Source of the DNA: Nitratireductor mangrovi
Lineage (GTDB): Bacteria > Pseudomonadota > Alphaproteobacteria > Rhizobiales > Rhizobiaceae
Direction: 5' to 3'
Assembly: GCF_007922615.2 (NCBI RefSeq)
Contig: NZ_CP042301.2
Span: 620,001-684,000 of the forward strand
Length of the DNA: 64,000 nucleotides
Shown here: positions 54,647-64,000 of the stretch, in pieces
How positions within the stretch are numbered: the first letter of the stretch is position 1
How the letters are laid out: each line of letters opens with the position of its first letter
Position numbers and translations under genes: made by a program
The notes under the pieces: model-generated
The model's input: only the letters and a program-made list of their open reading frames with translations
What the model was told of the DNA's origin: nothing
The model's database searches: none

Positions 54647-56137
54647 TTACTCGAAGCGTTCCGGCAGCCGATCTTCCTCGGCCAGATCGGAAAAGCGCGT
54701 GAACTGGCCCTCGAAGGCGAGATCGACCGTTCCGGTCGGACCGTGGCGCTGCTTGGCGACGATCAGTTCGGCCTTGCCGCGTACGCGCTCGAACTTCACC
54801 AGCCAGTCCTCATATTCGGGCGTGCCCTGCTCCGGCTCGCGGTTCTGCAGGTAATATTCGTCGCGATAGACGAACAGCACCACATCGGCATCCTGCTCGA
54901 TCGAGCCGGATTCGCGCAGGTCGGCAAGCTGCGGGCGCTTGTCGTCGCGGCTCTCGACCTGGCGCGACAGCTGCGACAGGGCGATGATCGGCACGTTGAG
55001 TTCCTTGGCGAGCGCCTTTAGCCCGGTGGTGATCTCGGTGATCTCCTGCACGCGGTTCTGGGCCGCGCGCGCCGAGGTGCCCTGCATGAGCTGCACATAG
55101 TCGATGATGATGACGTCGAGGCCGCGCTGGCGTTTCAGCCGCCGCGCACGCGCGGCCAGCTGGGCGATCGAGATGCCGCCGGTCTGGTCGATGTAGAGCG
55201 GCGTCTTTTCCATCATCTGCGAGCAGGCGACGAGCTTCTCGAACTCGACCTCGGAAATCTCGCCGCGGCGGATCTTCGATGAGGAGATTTCCGTCTGCTC
55301 GGAGATGATGCGGGTGGCGAGCTGCTCTGACGACATTTCCAGCGAGAAGAAGCCCACCACGCCACCATTGGCGGCCTTGAAGGAGCCGTCGGCCTGTTGC
55401 GCCGGCACGTAGGACGAGGCGATGTTGAAGGCGATGTTGGTGGCAAGCGACGTCTTGCCCATCGCCGGGCGTCCGGCGAGGATCACGAGGTCCGACGGCT
55501 GCAGCCCGCCGAGCCTGCGGTCGATGTCGCGGAAGCCGGTCGAGATGCCCGACAGGTGCCCGTCGCGCATATAGGCGGCGTTGGCCATGTCGATGGCCGT
55601 CTTGACGGCGTCGGTGAAGCTTTCGAAGCCGCCGTCATAGCGGCCGGTTTCGGCCAGTTCGAACAGCCGCCGCTCGGCGTCCTCGATCTGGTCGGACGGC
55701 GACATGTCGACCGGCGCGTCGAAGGCGATGTTGACCATGTCCTCGCCGACGGTGATCAGCGCCCGGCGCGTCGCCAGATCGTAGATTGCGCGGCCGTAGT
55801 CGGCGGCGTTGATGACGGTGACCGCCTCGGCCGCCAGCCGCGCCAGGTAATGCGCGACCGTCATGTCGCCGACCTTCTCCTCGGCCGGCAGGAAGGTCTT
55901 CATGGTCACCGGATTGGCCATCTTGCCCATCCGCACCAACTCGCCCGCGACCTCGAAGATCTTGCGGTGCAGCGGCTCGTAGAAATGCCCTGGCTTCAGG
56001 AAATCCGATACCCGGTAGAAGGCGTCGTTGTTGACCAGAATGGCGCCGAGCAGGGCCTGCTCGGCTTCGATGTTGTTGGGAGGCTCGCGATAAAGCGGGG
56101 TTTCCGCCGCGCCGAGTTTGCGGACTGCTTCTGCCAT
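54647..56137 (-). CDS. dnaB: Replicative DNA helicase DnaB
   Basis: A 496-residue hexameric helicase of the replication fork. The N-terminal domain begins PPNNIEAEQALLGAIL, Walker A is GRPAMGKTSLA, and the downstream DnaB motifs GLKALAKELNVPIIALSQLSR and SGSIEQDADVV are intact. It starts the dnaB-alr-radA-cvpA-purF run. The 204 bases to cfa hold nothing I recognise. Confidence 0.97.
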   Translation of the reverse strand: MAEAVRKLGAAETPLYREPPNNIEAEQALLGAILVNNDAFYRVSDFLKPGHFYEPLHRKIFEVAGELVRMGKMANPVTMKTFLPAEEKVGDMTVAHYLARLAAEAVTVINAADYGRAIYDLATRRALITVGEDMVNIAFDAPVDMSPSDQIEDAERRLFELAETGRYDGGFESFTDAVKTAIDMANAAYMRDGHLSGISTGFRDIDRRLGGLQPSDLVILAGRPAMGKTSLATNIAFNIASSYVPAQQADGSFKAANGGVVGFFSLEMSSEQLATRIISEQTEISSSKIRRGEISEVEFEKLVACSQMMEKTPLYIDQTGGISIAQLAARARRLKRQRGLDVIIIDYVQLMQGTSARAAQNRVQEITEITTGLKALAKELNVPIIALSQLSRQVESRDDKRPQLADLRESGSIEQDADVVLFVYRDEYYLQNREPEQGTPEYEDWLVKFERVRGKAELIVAKQRHGPTGTVDLAFEGQFTRFSDLAEEDRLPERFE

Positions 56138-56341
56138 CGTCTCTCTTCGGATTTATGCCGAACCTCGGTACCAGAACTCCTTACCAATGGGTGAAGGAAT
56201 GCGGCTCACCACACGTGATTCACAGCCATCCACAGGACAATCGTCGTTTGCCGGTGAAATGCGGTTGACGCGAATCAGCGCCCGGACCAGCCGCCCGATT
56301 CTATACCAGAAGGCTCGACAATGGTCGCGGCGGGAGGTGTG

Positions 56342-57631
56342 TCAGGCCGTGCGCTTGCGGCGTCGTCCGGGCTTCGCGGGCGCCTGTGGCTTGGTCCCCC
56401 GGTCGGGTGCGTCCTGCCTGGCAAGACGCTCCTCCACCGCGCCCATATAGTCGCGGGTGACCGGCAGGGTTGTGTTCTTGCGTGTGAGCTGGATCTGGAA
56501 CACCATCAGGTCCTGCCAGCGGAAGCCGGCCTCCGAGCCGGCGAGATAGAACTCCCACATGCGGCAGAAACGCTCGTCGTAGATGTCGCGGATGCGGTCG
56601 CGATTGGCGAGGAAGCGCTGCCGCCAGTGTTTCAGCGTGTCGGCGTAGTGGAGCCGCAGGATCTCGATGTCGCTGACCATCAGCCCCGAGCGTTCGATCG
56701 CCGGCAGCACCTCCGACAGCGCCGGAATGTAGCCGCCGGGGAAGATGTGCTTGCGGATGAACGGCGTCGTCGCCGCCGGCGGGCCGGAGCGGCCGATCGA
56801 ATGCAGCACCATCACTCCGTCCGGCTTCAGGATCGTGGCGCATTTGTCGAAGAAGGTCCGGTAGTGGTTGACGCCGACATGTTCGAACATGCCGACCGAG
56901 ACGATGCGGTCGAAGCGCTCCGAAAGCTTGCGGTAGTCCTTGAGCTCGAAATGTACGTGGCCTTCGAGCCCTTCCTCCTGGGCGCGCTCATTGGCGATCG
57001 CCAGCTGTTCCTCGGACAGCGTGATGCCGAGCACGTCGGCATCGAAATTGCGCGTCAGGTAAAGGCTGAGCCCGCCGAAGCCGCAGCCGATGTCGAGCAC
57101 CGTCTGGCCCGGCTTGATCGCCAGCTTGGCGGCGAGGTGGCGCTTCTTGGCGAGTTGCGCCTCCTCCAGCGTCATGTCGGGCCGGGTGAAATAGGCGCAG
57201 GAATATTGCAGGTCCTCGTCGAGGAAGAGCCGGTAGAGCTCGCGCGACAGGTCGTAGTGGCGGCGCACGTTCTGCCGCGCGCGCGCCGTGGTGTTGAGCT
57301 GCTGGAAACGCCGGAACAGATAGCGCATGCCGTCGGCCATGCGGGCCCAGAAGGCGCCGGCATTGACCATGCCTGTATTGGTGTAGACGATCTCGAGCAG
57401 GTCGAGGAGGTCGCCCTCCACCATGTCGATCTCGCCGTTCATGTAGGCTTCGGGAAGCGCAAGCGTCGGGTCGACGGTGATGGCGCGTTCGGCATGGCGT
57501 GTCCGGATCGCCACCGTCACCTTCCTGCCGTTCTGGTCGCCGAAGGCATGGGCCGCGCCGCCGGGGTCGATGACGGTCAGATTGCCCGTCCGGATCAGGC
57601 GCTCGATCACACTTCGCAACAGCATGTTCAT
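56342..57631 (-). CDS. cfa: Cyclopropane-fatty-acyl-phospholipid synthase
   Basis: A 429-residue SAM-dependent enzyme that adds a methylene bridge to unsaturated phospholipid acyl chains. SAM motif I is LDIGCGFGGLSLYLTR. The family segments RRHYDLSRELYRLFLDED and VSVGMFEHVGVNHY are present. The start at 57631 has GGAGG ten bases upstream; the ORF extension to 57664 is unsupported. The tail is Arg/Lys-rich. Confidence 0.93.
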   Translation of the reverse strand: MNMLLRSVIERLIRTGNLTVIDPGGAAHAFGDQNGRKVTVAIRTRHAERAITVDPTLALPEAYMNGEIDMVEGDLLDLLEIVYTNTGMVNAGAFWARMADGMRYLFRRFQQLNTTARARQNVRRHYDLSRELYRLFLDEDLQYSCAYFTRPDMTLEEAQLAKKRHLAAKLAIKPGQTVLDIGCGFGGLSLYLTRNFDADVLGITLSEEQLAIANERAQEEGLEGHVHFELKDYRKLSERFDRIVSVGMFEHVGVNHYRTFFDKCATILKPDGVMVLHSIGRSGPPAATTPFIRKHIFPGGYIPALSEVLPAIERSGLMVSDIEILRLHYADTLKHWRQRFLANRDRIRDIYDERFCRMWEFYLAGSEAGFRWQDLMVFQIQLTRKNTTLPVTRDYMGAVEERLARQDAPDRGTKPQAPAKPGRRRKRTA

Positions 57632-57710
57632 GGGATCAACACCTCCACAAACAGACAATGCCACGCCGCACCTGAGCCAGAATGTGGGTCAGGGGGCCGT
57701 TCTATCAAGC

Positions 57711-57743
57711 AAAAAAATACCCGGGAGTTGCCTCCCGGGTATT
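57711..57743 (-). terminator. Terminator of the rplI transcript
   Basis: AATACCCGGGAG/CTCCCGGGTATT, a perfect 12-bp stem with a 4-base loop, and on the minus strand a run of seven T residues follows. Confidence 0.9.
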
Positions 57744-57768
57744 GAACCTGACCGGTTTTTTCTCTGGA

Positions 57769-58353
57769 TCAGGCGTTTTCGTCCGTCTCGTCGCCATCGG
57801 CATCCGGCTCGAAGAAGGCTTCCGGGCGGGCATTCTCGTTGATGTCCTCGCCATAGATCGCTTCCGCCGAATCGAGCGTCTCGCCTGCCGCCTGACGCTC
57901 GGCCTCGTCGGCCGAACGGGCGATGTTCAGCGTCACCGTGACCTCGACTTCCGGATGCAGCGCGATGACCACATTGGTGAGGCCGATCGCCTTGATCGGC
58001 TGATTGAGCTCGACCTGGTTGCGGCCGACCGAAAAGCCTTCCTCGGTCAGCAGGTCGGAGATGTCGCGGGTCGACACCGAACCGTAGAGCTGGCCGGTCT
58101 CGGCGGCGGCGCGCACCACCACGAAGGACTTGCCGTCGAGCTTTTCGGCGACCTGCTCGGCCTCGCTCTTGCGTTCCAGGTTGCGCGCCTCGAGCTGCGC
58201 GCGCTGGCCTTCGAACTTCTTCTTGTTGGCCTCGTTGGCGCGCAGCGCCTTGCCCTTCGGCAGCAGGAAATTGCGTGCGAAGCCGTCGCGCACCTTGACG
58301 GTGTCGCCCATCTGCCCGAGGCGGGCAATGCGTTCGAGAAGAATGACTTCCAT
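57769..58353 (-). CDS. rplI: 50S ribosomal protein L9
   Basis: A 194-residue L9. The N-terminal domain is [20 protein letters not shown], with [13 protein letters not shown], and the linker helix and C-terminal domain follow. The acidic tail ([13 protein letters not shown]) is longer than in E. coli but typical of Rhizobiales. It is 194 bases from rpsR. Confidence 0.97.
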   Translation of the reverse strand: MEVILLERIARLGQMGDTVKVRDGFARNFLLPKGKALRANEANKKKFEGQRAQLEARNLERKSEAEQVAEKLDGKSFVVVRAAAETGQLYGSVSTRDISDLLTEEGFSVGRNQVELNQPIKAIGLTNVVIALHPEVEVTVTLNIARSADEAERQAAGETLDSAEAIYGEDINENARPEAFFEPDADGDETDENA

Positions 58354-58547
58354 GGTTCCGTACCTTTCATATGCGCCTTGGCGGCGCGCCGGACGGAGGA
58401 AGCCTGACAGGGCGTTGAGCCCGCTTGTCGCTGTCCTGCCGGCCGGCAGTTAGGGGCCAGGGCCCCAGCCCGGGATTTCTTTGCTCGTCCGTACCGCGCC
58501 CGTCGCGGGGGACGCGCGGGCGGCGGGCCGCCCGCGTCATCGCTCGG

Positions 58548-58796
58548 TTAGCGTACCACGTAGGGCAAAAGGCCCAGGAAGCGGGCGCGCTTGATCGCCT
58601 TGGCGAGTTCGCGCTGCTTCTTCTGGCTCACCGCGGTGATGCGCGACGGCACGATCTTGCCGCGCTCGGAAATGTAGCGCTGCAGCAGGCGCACGTCCTT
58701 GTAGTCGATCTTCGGCGCATTGGAGCCCGAGAACGGGCACGTCTTGCGGCGGCGATGGAAGGGACGGCGGGTCGGGATCTGGTTGATGTCGACCAT
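58548..58796 (-). CDS. rpsR: 30S ribosomal protein S18
   Basis: An 82-residue S18 with the family core [18 protein letters not shown] and [20 protein letters not shown]. The first bases overlap the rpsF stop (TAATG). The 194 bases downstream to rplI hold a GC-rich palindrome near 58522-58541. In related genomes a DUF2232 membrane protein gene often lies here; it is absent. Confidence 0.97.
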   Translation of the reverse strand: MVDINQIPTRRPFHRRRKTCPFSGSNAPKIDYKDVRLLQRYISERGKIVPSRITAVSQKKQRELAKAIKRARFLGLLPYVVR

Positions 58797-59239
58797 TATT
58801 GCGCTCCTCCGTCGGAATGTTCGCGCGGACGGCGCGGACGGTCGTCACGATCGCCGCGCGGGCCACGGTCGCCGCGGTCGCCACGCGGGCCACGATCGCC
58901 GGGGCGGTCGTCGCGGTCGCGCTTCTGCATCATGGCCGAGGGGCCTTCCTCGTGCGCGTCGACGCGGATGGTCATGAAGCGCAGCACGTCTTCCGACAGG
59001 CCCATCTGGCGCTCCAGTTCCTGGACGGCGGCCGCGGGCGCGGTCATGTCCATGAGCGTGAAATAGGCCTTGCGGTTCTTCCTGATGCGGTAGGTGAGGG
59101 ACTTCAGCCCCCAATTCTCCACCCGGCCGATGGAACCGCCATTCGCTTCCACGACGCCCTTGTACTGCTCGACAAGCGCATCGACCTGCTGCGAGGACAG
59201 ATCCTGCCGGGCAAGGAACACATGCTCGTAAAGTGCCAT
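58796..59239 (-). CDS. rpsF: 30S ribosomal protein S6
   Basis: A 147-residue S6. The core begins [20 protein letters not shown], with [15 protein letters not shown]. The C-terminal 40 residues are a repetitive Asp/Arg/Gly/Pro tail ([17 protein letters not shown]) longer than in most relatives. The start at 59239 gives the normal N-terminus. S6 and S18 form a pair in the 30S platform. Confidence 0.96.
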   Translation of the reverse strand: MALYEHVFLARQDLSSQQVDALVEQYKGVVEANGGSIGRVENWGLKSLTYRIRKNRKAYFTLMDMTAPAAAVQELERQMGLSEDVLRFMTIRVDAHEEGPSAMMQKRDRDDRPGDRGPRGDRGDRGPRGDRDDRPRRPREHSDGGAQ

Positions 59240-59465
59240 TGTTCTTTGCCTTTCTTCGTTCGCTCTCCCGGCGGCCAACGGCTAAGCCTCTGCGACTTGT
59301 CTTTTCCCGTCGATCGCGGGGAAGAAAGGCGCAAATTCGAGACGGTCGAGAGCGGAGACACGGGAGGCGGAAGGCTTTTTGCCTTCACACGATGCGGCGG
59401 ATTCCCAGGAAGTCGGCGCACGGCCCTCCGTTCAGCCCCCAGCTGGGACCGGCAGAGTGAGCGCG

Positions 59466-59493
59466 CTTATACAGGTTTTGGCCGCCTGCGCAA
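59466..59493 (-). promoter_or_regulatory. Candidate promoter of rpsF-rpsR-rplI
   Basis: On the minus strand TTGCGC (59493-59488) and TATAAG (59471-59466) are separated by 16 bases. This gives a leader of roughly 220 bases, which contains the hairpin GAAGGC/GCCTTC and may be where S6:S18 autoregulation acts. Confidence 0.45.
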
Positions 59494-59509
59494 CCTCAAT
59501 CGCCGCCGT

Positions 59510-60442
59510 TCAGCCGGACGAGAGGTAGAGGCAGGCGGTATAGAAGGCGTAGGCGGCCAGCATCGCGCCCCCGGTCTTGCGGCCGAGCCGGTCGCTCCAG
59601 CTCAGGATCAGCGCGAAGACGATGCTGATCGCCAGCACCAGCGGCACGTCGATACGCAAGAAGCGTTCCGCGATCGGCAGCGGCGCGACGAGCGCGGTGA
59701 CGCCGAGAATGGCGAGGATGTTGAAGATGTTGGAGCCGACCACATTGCCGATCGCCACCGCGGTGCGGCCGCGCCAGGCCGCGACCACCGACGTGGCGAG
59801 TTCCGGCAGGCTGGTGCCGACGGCGACGATCGACAGCCCCACCACCGCTTCCGAGACGCCGAGCGCCAGCGCGATGGCGCTGGCGCCCTCGATCAGCATG
59901 TCGGCGCCGACGAAGAGCAGCGCCAGGCCGGCCAGAAGCAGCAGCCCCGCGAGCCAGGCCGGCTTTGTCGCCGACCGGACTTCGAGGTCTTCGGGCACCG
60001 CACCGCTGGCGCGGTAGTGCGCATAAAGATAGGCCGACAGCAGCGCGAGCAGCAGCACGCCGCCCCATGTCGGCAGCGCGCCCCATGCCGCGGCGACGAG
60101 CAGCAGCGCGGTCGCGCCGAGCATGACGCGCACGTCGCGCTTGACGTCCGCTCCCCAGCCGCCCGACGGCGCCATCAGCCCCGTGAAGCCGGCGATCAGC
60201 AGGATGTTGGCGATGTTGGAGCCGACCACATTGCCGATGGCGATCTCGGGACGGCCCTTGAAGGCCGCTTCGACCGAGACCAGCATTTCGGGCATCGAAG
60301 TGCCGAAGCCGACCACGGTGAGGCCGATGACGAGTTCGCTGATCCCGAGCCGCCGCGCCGCCGAAACGGCGCCGCGCACCAGAAGTTCGCCGCCGCCGAA
60401 CAACAGCACGAATCCGGCTATGACGAAAAGCACATCGCGCAC
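59510..60442 (-). CDS. CaCA-family calcium/sodium antiporter (YrbG-like)
   Basis: A 310-residue protein with ten helices and the two alpha repeats GFGTSMPEMLVSVEAAFKG and VGTSLPELATSVVAAWRGR, each followed by GNVVGSN. This is the CaCA/YrbG group of cation:calcium exchangers. GTG at 60442 is preceded by GGGGGAA. The in-frame ATG at 60520 adds 26 codons that do not resemble the family. Confidence 0.85.
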   Translation of the reverse strand: MRDVLFVIAGFVLLFGGGELLVRGAVSAARRLGISELVIGLTVVGFGTSMPEMLVSVEAAFKGRPEIAIGNVVGSNIANILLIAGFTGLMAPSGGWGADVKRDVRVMLGATALLLVAAAWGALPTWGGVLLLALLSAYLYAHYRASGAVPEDLEVRSATKPAWLAGLLLLAGLALLFVGADMLIEGASAIALALGVSEAVVGLSIVAVGTSLPELATSVVAAWRGRTAVAIGNVVGSNIFNILAILGVTALVAPLPIAERFLRIDVPLVLAISIVFALILSWSDRLGRKTGGAMLAAYAFYTACLYLSSG

Positions 60443-60619
60443 AGGCGGTGTTCCCCCAGGTTCCAGCAAACCGCCCTCTCGCGGTAGCGCTAAGATGGGC
60501 CGCCGCCATGGCGCAGACAAGGGCGCGGTCAGCGCGCTGGATCAGCATTTTCCTTTTTACCGGCCCCGCGCAATCGGGCACAACGTGCCCACGAACGAAC
60601 ATTCGAGGAGAACATCTTT

Positions 60620-61786
60620 ATGCCGATCATCAACCGCATCGCCGAATTCCACGACGATGTCACCGCCTGGCGGCGCGATATCCACGCCCATCCCGAACTG
60701 CAGTTCGATGTCCATCGCACCGCCGCCATGGTCGCCGAAAAGCTGAAGGAATTCGGTGTCGACGAGGTGGTGACCGGCATCGGGCGCACCGGCGTCGTCG
60801 GTGTCATCAAGGGGCGCAAGAACGGCAGCGGCAAGACCATCGGCCTGCGCGCCGACATGGACGCTTTGCCGATCCACGAGGCGGTCGATCGGCCCCACAA
60901 GTCGAAGACGGACGGCGTCATGCATGCCTGCGGGCATGACGGGCACACCGCGATGCTCCTCGGGGCCGCGCGCTACCTGGCCGAGACGCGCAACTTCGAC
61001 GGCACCGCGGTCGTCATCTTCCAGCCGGCCGAGGAGGGCGGCGGCGGCGGCCGCGAGATGGTCGACGAGGGGATGATGGACCGCTTCTCGATCGACGAGG
61101 TCTACGGCATGCACAATGCGCCGGGCATTCCGCTTGGCCATTTCGCGCTGCGCACCGGCTCCATGATGGCCGCTGCCGACATGTTCATCATCGACATCGA
61201 GGGCATGGGCGGCCATGCCGCGCGCCCGCAGCGCTGCATCGATACCACGCTTGTCGGCGCCCACATCATGACTGCCTTGCAGTCGGTGGTGGCGCGCAAT
61301 GTCGATCCGGTCGAGGCGGCGGTGATCTCGGTCACCACCTTCAAGGCCGGCGACGCCTTCAACGTCATCCCGCAGACCGCGCGGCTGACGGGCACGGCGC
61401 GCACGCTGTCGCCCGAAATCCGCGACCTGCTGGAAGAGCGCATGAAGGAGGTGGTCGAGCACACCGCCGCGGCCTTCGGCGCCAAGGCGACGCTCGATTA
61501 CCAGCGTCACTACCCGGTGCTCTCCAACCATGTCCGCGAGGCGGGTTTTGCCGGAGAAGTGGCACGTCAGGTGGTCGGCGACCGCGTCGACATGGAGACC
61601 CCGCAGGTCATGGGTGGCGAGGATTTCGCCTTCATGCTGGAGGCCCGCCCCGGTGCCTTCATCTATCTCGGCCAAGGCGACACCCAATATCTCCACCACC
61701 CGGAGTATGACTTCAACGACGAGATCATCCCGATCGGCTGCTCCTATTGGGCCAGGCTGGTGGAGACGGCGCTTCCGGCCGGGTGA
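60620..61786 (+). CDS. M20 family amidohydrolase (hippurate hydrolase-like)
   Basis: A 388-residue metallo-hydrolase. Metal-binding motifs include MHACGHDGHTAMLLGAA and EEGGGG, with ADMDALPI earlier. The M20D group includes hippurate hydrolase, N-acetyl-amino acid deacetylases and auxin-conjugate hydrolases; which one is unclear. A GAGGAGA ribosome site precedes the ATG. The 232 bases to fabD have no identifiable feature apart from the fabD ribosome site. Confidence 0.9.
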   Translation: MPIINRIAEFHDDVTAWRRDIHAHPELQFDVHRTAAMVAEKLKEFGVDEVVTGIGRTGVVGVIKGRKNGSGKTIGLRADMDALPIHEAVDRPHKSKTDGVMHACGHDGHTAMLLGAARYLAETRNFDGTAVVIFQPAEEGGGGGREMVDEGMMDRFSIDEVYGMHNAPGIPLGHFALRTGSMMAAADMFIIDIEGMGGHAARPQRCIDTTLVGAHIMTALQSVVARNVDPVEAAVISVTTFKAGDAFNVIPQTARLTGTARTLSPEIRDLLEERMKEVVEHTAAAFGAKATLDYQRHYPVLSNHVREAGFAGEVARQVVGDRVDMETPQVMGGEDFAFMLEARPGAFIYLGQGDTQYLHHPEYDFNDEIIPIGCSYWARLVETALPAG

Positions 61787-62018
61787 AGGACAGCAACGGG
61801 TCACTGTTGCGCAGGATAGGAAGGGGGTCGGGCGCTGCCGCTGGACCTCCTTTTCCTCGGGGGAATGTGCGACGAGCAGGGCTCGGGCTGGCCAGGGGCA
61901 TTCTGCCTCCGCCGACCTTCGACTGGAGTTCCCATGGCGCGGTCCGGGGTCGTGGCCTTGACTTTGCCGCCCCTCCTGCCGCACAGGCTCGGCAAGGAAA
62001 ACGACGGGGAGACGCCGG

Positions 62019-62960
62019 ATGGCGATCGCATTCACCTTTCCGGGCCAGGGCAGCCAGACCGTCGGCATGGGGCGCGAGCTTGCCGAAGCCTATCCGGAGG
62101 CGCGCGCCGTCTTCGACGAGATCGACGAGGCGCTCGGCGAAAAGCTGTCGAACCTGATCTGGGAAGGCCCCGACGACCGGCTGACGCTCACCGCCAATGC
62201 CCAGCCGGCGCTGATGGCGGTGTCGATCGCCGCGCTGCGCGCGCTGGAGGCGGGCGGCCTTTCGCTCAAGGACAGGGTCGCCTATGTCGCCGGCCATTCG
62301 CTGGGCGAATATTCCGCGCTTTGCGCGGCAGGCGTGTTTTCGCTTGCCGACACCGCGCGGCTCCTGCGTATCCGCGGCAATGCCATGCAGGCCGCGGTGC
62401 CGGCGGGCGAGGGCGCCATGGCGGCGATCCTCGGCCTGGATGACGCCGCCGTCGATGCGGCCTGCCGCGAGGCGGGGGCGACCGGTGTCTGCCAGATCGC
62501 CAACGACAATGGCGGCGGCCAGATCGTGATTTCCGGCGCCCGGGCCGCGGTCGAGAAGGCCGCAGCGCTCTGCACGGAAAAGGGCGCCAAGCGCGCCATC
62601 ATGCTGCCGGTCTCCGCGCCCTTCCATTCGGCTCTGATGACGCCGGCTGCCGACGCCATGCGCGCGGCCTTGGCGGAGGTCGCCAAGAAGGCGCCCGCCG
62701 TTCCGGTGGTTGCCAATGTCAGTGTCAGCCCGGTCAGCGATCCCGAGAGGATCGCGACACTGCTGGTCGAACAGGTGACCGGACGCGTGCGCTGGCGTGA
62801 GACCGTGGAATGGTTCGGCCAGAACGGCGTCTCGACGCTTTACGAGATCGGCGCCGGCAAGGTCCTTTCGGGCCTGGCGCGCCGCATCGACCGCGACATG
62901 GCGACGTCGGCGATCAACACGCCGGCTGACGTCGAGGCGGCGCTGGTCGCGCTGGCTTGA
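62019..62960 (+). CDS. fabD: Malonyl-CoA:ACP transacylase
   Basis: A 313-residue transferase that loads malonyl onto acyl carrier protein. TFPGQGSQ is the first conserved loop and the nucleophile is Ser94 in AGHSLGEYSAL; PFHSALM holds the catalytic His. GGGGAG precedes the ATG. It is followed by fabG and probably by acpP outside the window. Confidence 0.96.
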   Translation: MAIAFTFPGQGSQTVGMGRELAEAYPEARAVFDEIDEALGEKLSNLIWEGPDDRLTLTANAQPALMAVSIAALRALEAGGLSLKDRVAYVAGHSLGEYSALCAAGVFSLADTARLLRIRGNAMQAAVPAGEGAMAAILGLDDAAVDAACREAGATGVCQIANDNGGGQIVISGARAAVEKAAALCTEKGAKRAIMLPVSAPFHSALMTPAADAMRAALAEVAKKAPAVPVVANVSVSPVSDPERIATLLVEQVTGRVRWRETVEWFGQNGVSTLYEIGAGKVLSGLARRIDRDMATSAINTPADVEAALVALA

Positions 62961-63018
62961 TCGGCTGCGGGCGCCGGCCTACCAACGACAACGTTTCGAT
63001 CCTCTACGGGAGAAAAAG

Positions 63019-63756
63019 ATGTTCGACCTGACCGGCCGCAAGGCACTCGTCACCGGCGCATCCGGCGGCATCGGCGAATCGGTCGCGCGCGTTCTGCATG
63101 CCCAGGGCGCGACCGTCGGCCTGCATGGCACCCGCGTGGAAAAGCTCGAGACGCTGGCCGGCGAGCTCGGAGAGCGGGTCAAGGTCTTCCCGGCCAATCT
63201 CTCCGACAGGGCGGACGTGAAGGCACTGGGGCAGAAGGCGGAAGCCGAGCTCGAAGGCGTCGACATTCTGGTCAACAATGCCGGCATTACCCGCGACGGC
63301 CTGTTCGTGCGCATGTCGGACGAGGACTGGGACGCGGTGATGGAGGTCAATCTCGGCGCCGTCTTCCGGCTCACCCGTGAACTCACCCATCCGATGATGC
63401 GCCGCCGTTTCGGCCGCATCGTCAACATCACCTCGGTCGTCGGCGTCACCGGCAATCCCGGCCAGGCCAACTATTGCGCCTCCAAGGCCGGGATGATCGG
63501 CTTTTCGAAATCGCTGGCCCAGGAAATCGCCAGCCGCGCGATCACCGTGAACTGCATCGCGCCCGGCTTCATCGAGTCGGCGATGACCGACAAGCTGAAT
63601 GAAAAGCAGCGCGACGCCATCATGGGCGCCATCCCCATGAAGCGCATGGGCACCGGCGAGGAAGTTGCCGCTGCGGTAGCCTTCCTGGCGACCAGCGAGG
63701 CGGCCTACATCACCGGCCAGACGATCCACGTCAATGGCGGCATGGCGATGATCTGA
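63019..63756 (+). CDS. fabG: 3-oxoacyl-[acyl-carrier-protein] reductase
   Basis: A 245-residue SDR that reduces beta-ketoacyl-ACP in fatty acid synthesis. TGASGGIGES is the NADP motif, NNAGITRDG is typical of FabG and YCASKAG holds the catalytic Tyr-Lys. The ATG at 63019 follows GGGAGAAAA. It is 58 bases after fabD in the usual fabD-fabG-acpP order. Confidence 0.96.
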   Translation: MFDLTGRKALVTGASGGIGESVARVLHAQGATVGLHGTRVEKLETLAGELGERVKVFPANLSDRADVKALGQKAEAELEGVDILVNNAGITRDGLFVRMSDEDWDAVMEVNLGAVFRLTRELTHPMMRRRFGRIVNITSVVGVTGNPGQANYCASKAGMIGFSKSLAQEIASRAITVNCIAPGFIESAMTDKLNEKQRDAIMGAIPMKRMGTGEEVAAAVAFLATSEAAYITGQTIHVNGGMAMI

Positions 63757-64000
63757 AGGCGGACCGCGGCCTGTACAGGTTCTTCTCCACAGGTGCAGGC
63801 AGCGCGGCGATTTGCGTCGCCTTTTCGCCTTTGCCGGCCATATTTTTCGTGTTATGCGGCCCGGCAAACCGGTGATCTGGCGATTGCACCCTTGGCGCAT
63901 CGACCGGGTTGGGGGTCCGGCAAGGTCTGTTTCGGCCATCCTGCCGGGGCGCTATCTTTCAACTTGATTAGCGGTCGACGTGCCGCTAACGAAGACCAAC
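63757..64000 (+). other. Intergenic region downstream of fabG
   Basis: The rest of the window is AT-richer, non-coding sequence. It would lead into acpP in the usual order, but no part of acpP is visible. I see no clear terminator. Confidence 0.6.

Noticed and set aside
56138..56341. Replication origin or DnaA-box cluster upstream of dnaB
   Set aside because: Only one weak match (ATCCACAGG) was seen; no AT-rich region or box cluster.

Overview
This GC-rich window reads as chromosomal DNA of an alphaproteobacterium of the order Rhizobiales, most likely a Mesorhizobium-like member of the Phyllobacteriaceae. The evidence is the gene order (rsh, DUF2062, acpS, lepB, rnc, era, recO; rpsF, rpsR, rplI, cfa, dnaB, alr, radA, cvpA, purF), a TIGR02301-type secreted protein, and a CTTGAC-type promoter upstream of cysS. 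The family calls come from motifs read by eye. No database search was run.

Layout. 1-7130 holds a truncated Rel/Spo gene and a coupled lipid/secretion/RNA block (acpS-lepB-rnc-era, then MAPEG, a methyltransferase remnant, recO and a thioesterase). 7183-11558 holds a PhoX-like protein, an MFS transporter and an MscS channel, all on the minus strand. 11819-15766 is an AT-richer island (about 11966-14266) inserted beside a native-looking RimK-like ATP-grasp gene. It carries an unknown two-TM protein, a GNAT and a C39-like peptidase, and a stump of an older GNAT lies at its left edge. 15875-21704 carries regulators, acetyltransferases, GFA proteins and an ECF-sigma/cupredoxin operon. 21712-26982 is mostly minus-strand housekeeping and hypothetical genes. 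27182-34172 holds cysS with a possible cysteine-coding leader peptide, a repeat-flanked DUF559 gene, tandem GFA genes, pip, cimA and a RarD-like transporter. 34225-42571 holds a phosphodiesterase, a LOG protein, a LysM protein, arsR-atm1 and the phosphatidylethanolamine genes psd-pssA, ending in a RidA gene. 42655-49858 is accessory: a cupin/FMO pair facing an AraC regulator, OsmC, twin secreted proteins with near-identical promoters, and a one-gene insertion bounded by a 27-bp direct repeat. 49858-59239 is the minus-strand purF-to-rpsF core block. 59510-63756 holds a cation exchanger, an M20 amidohydrolase and fabD-fabG.

How it works together. Many genes are coupled by ATGA-type overlaps (DUF2062/acpS, lepB/rnc/era, recO/thioesterase, DUF559/GFA/GFA/pip/small ORF/cimA). 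The most unusual signals are: the island that appears to have replaced part of a GNAT/C39/RimK peptide-modification cassette; a nearly leaderless 14-codon ORF with two Cys codons ahead of cysteinyl-tRNA synthetase; a single-gene insertion that duplicated the 3' end of an SDR gene; and a duplicated ECF-like promoter plus signal-peptide module.
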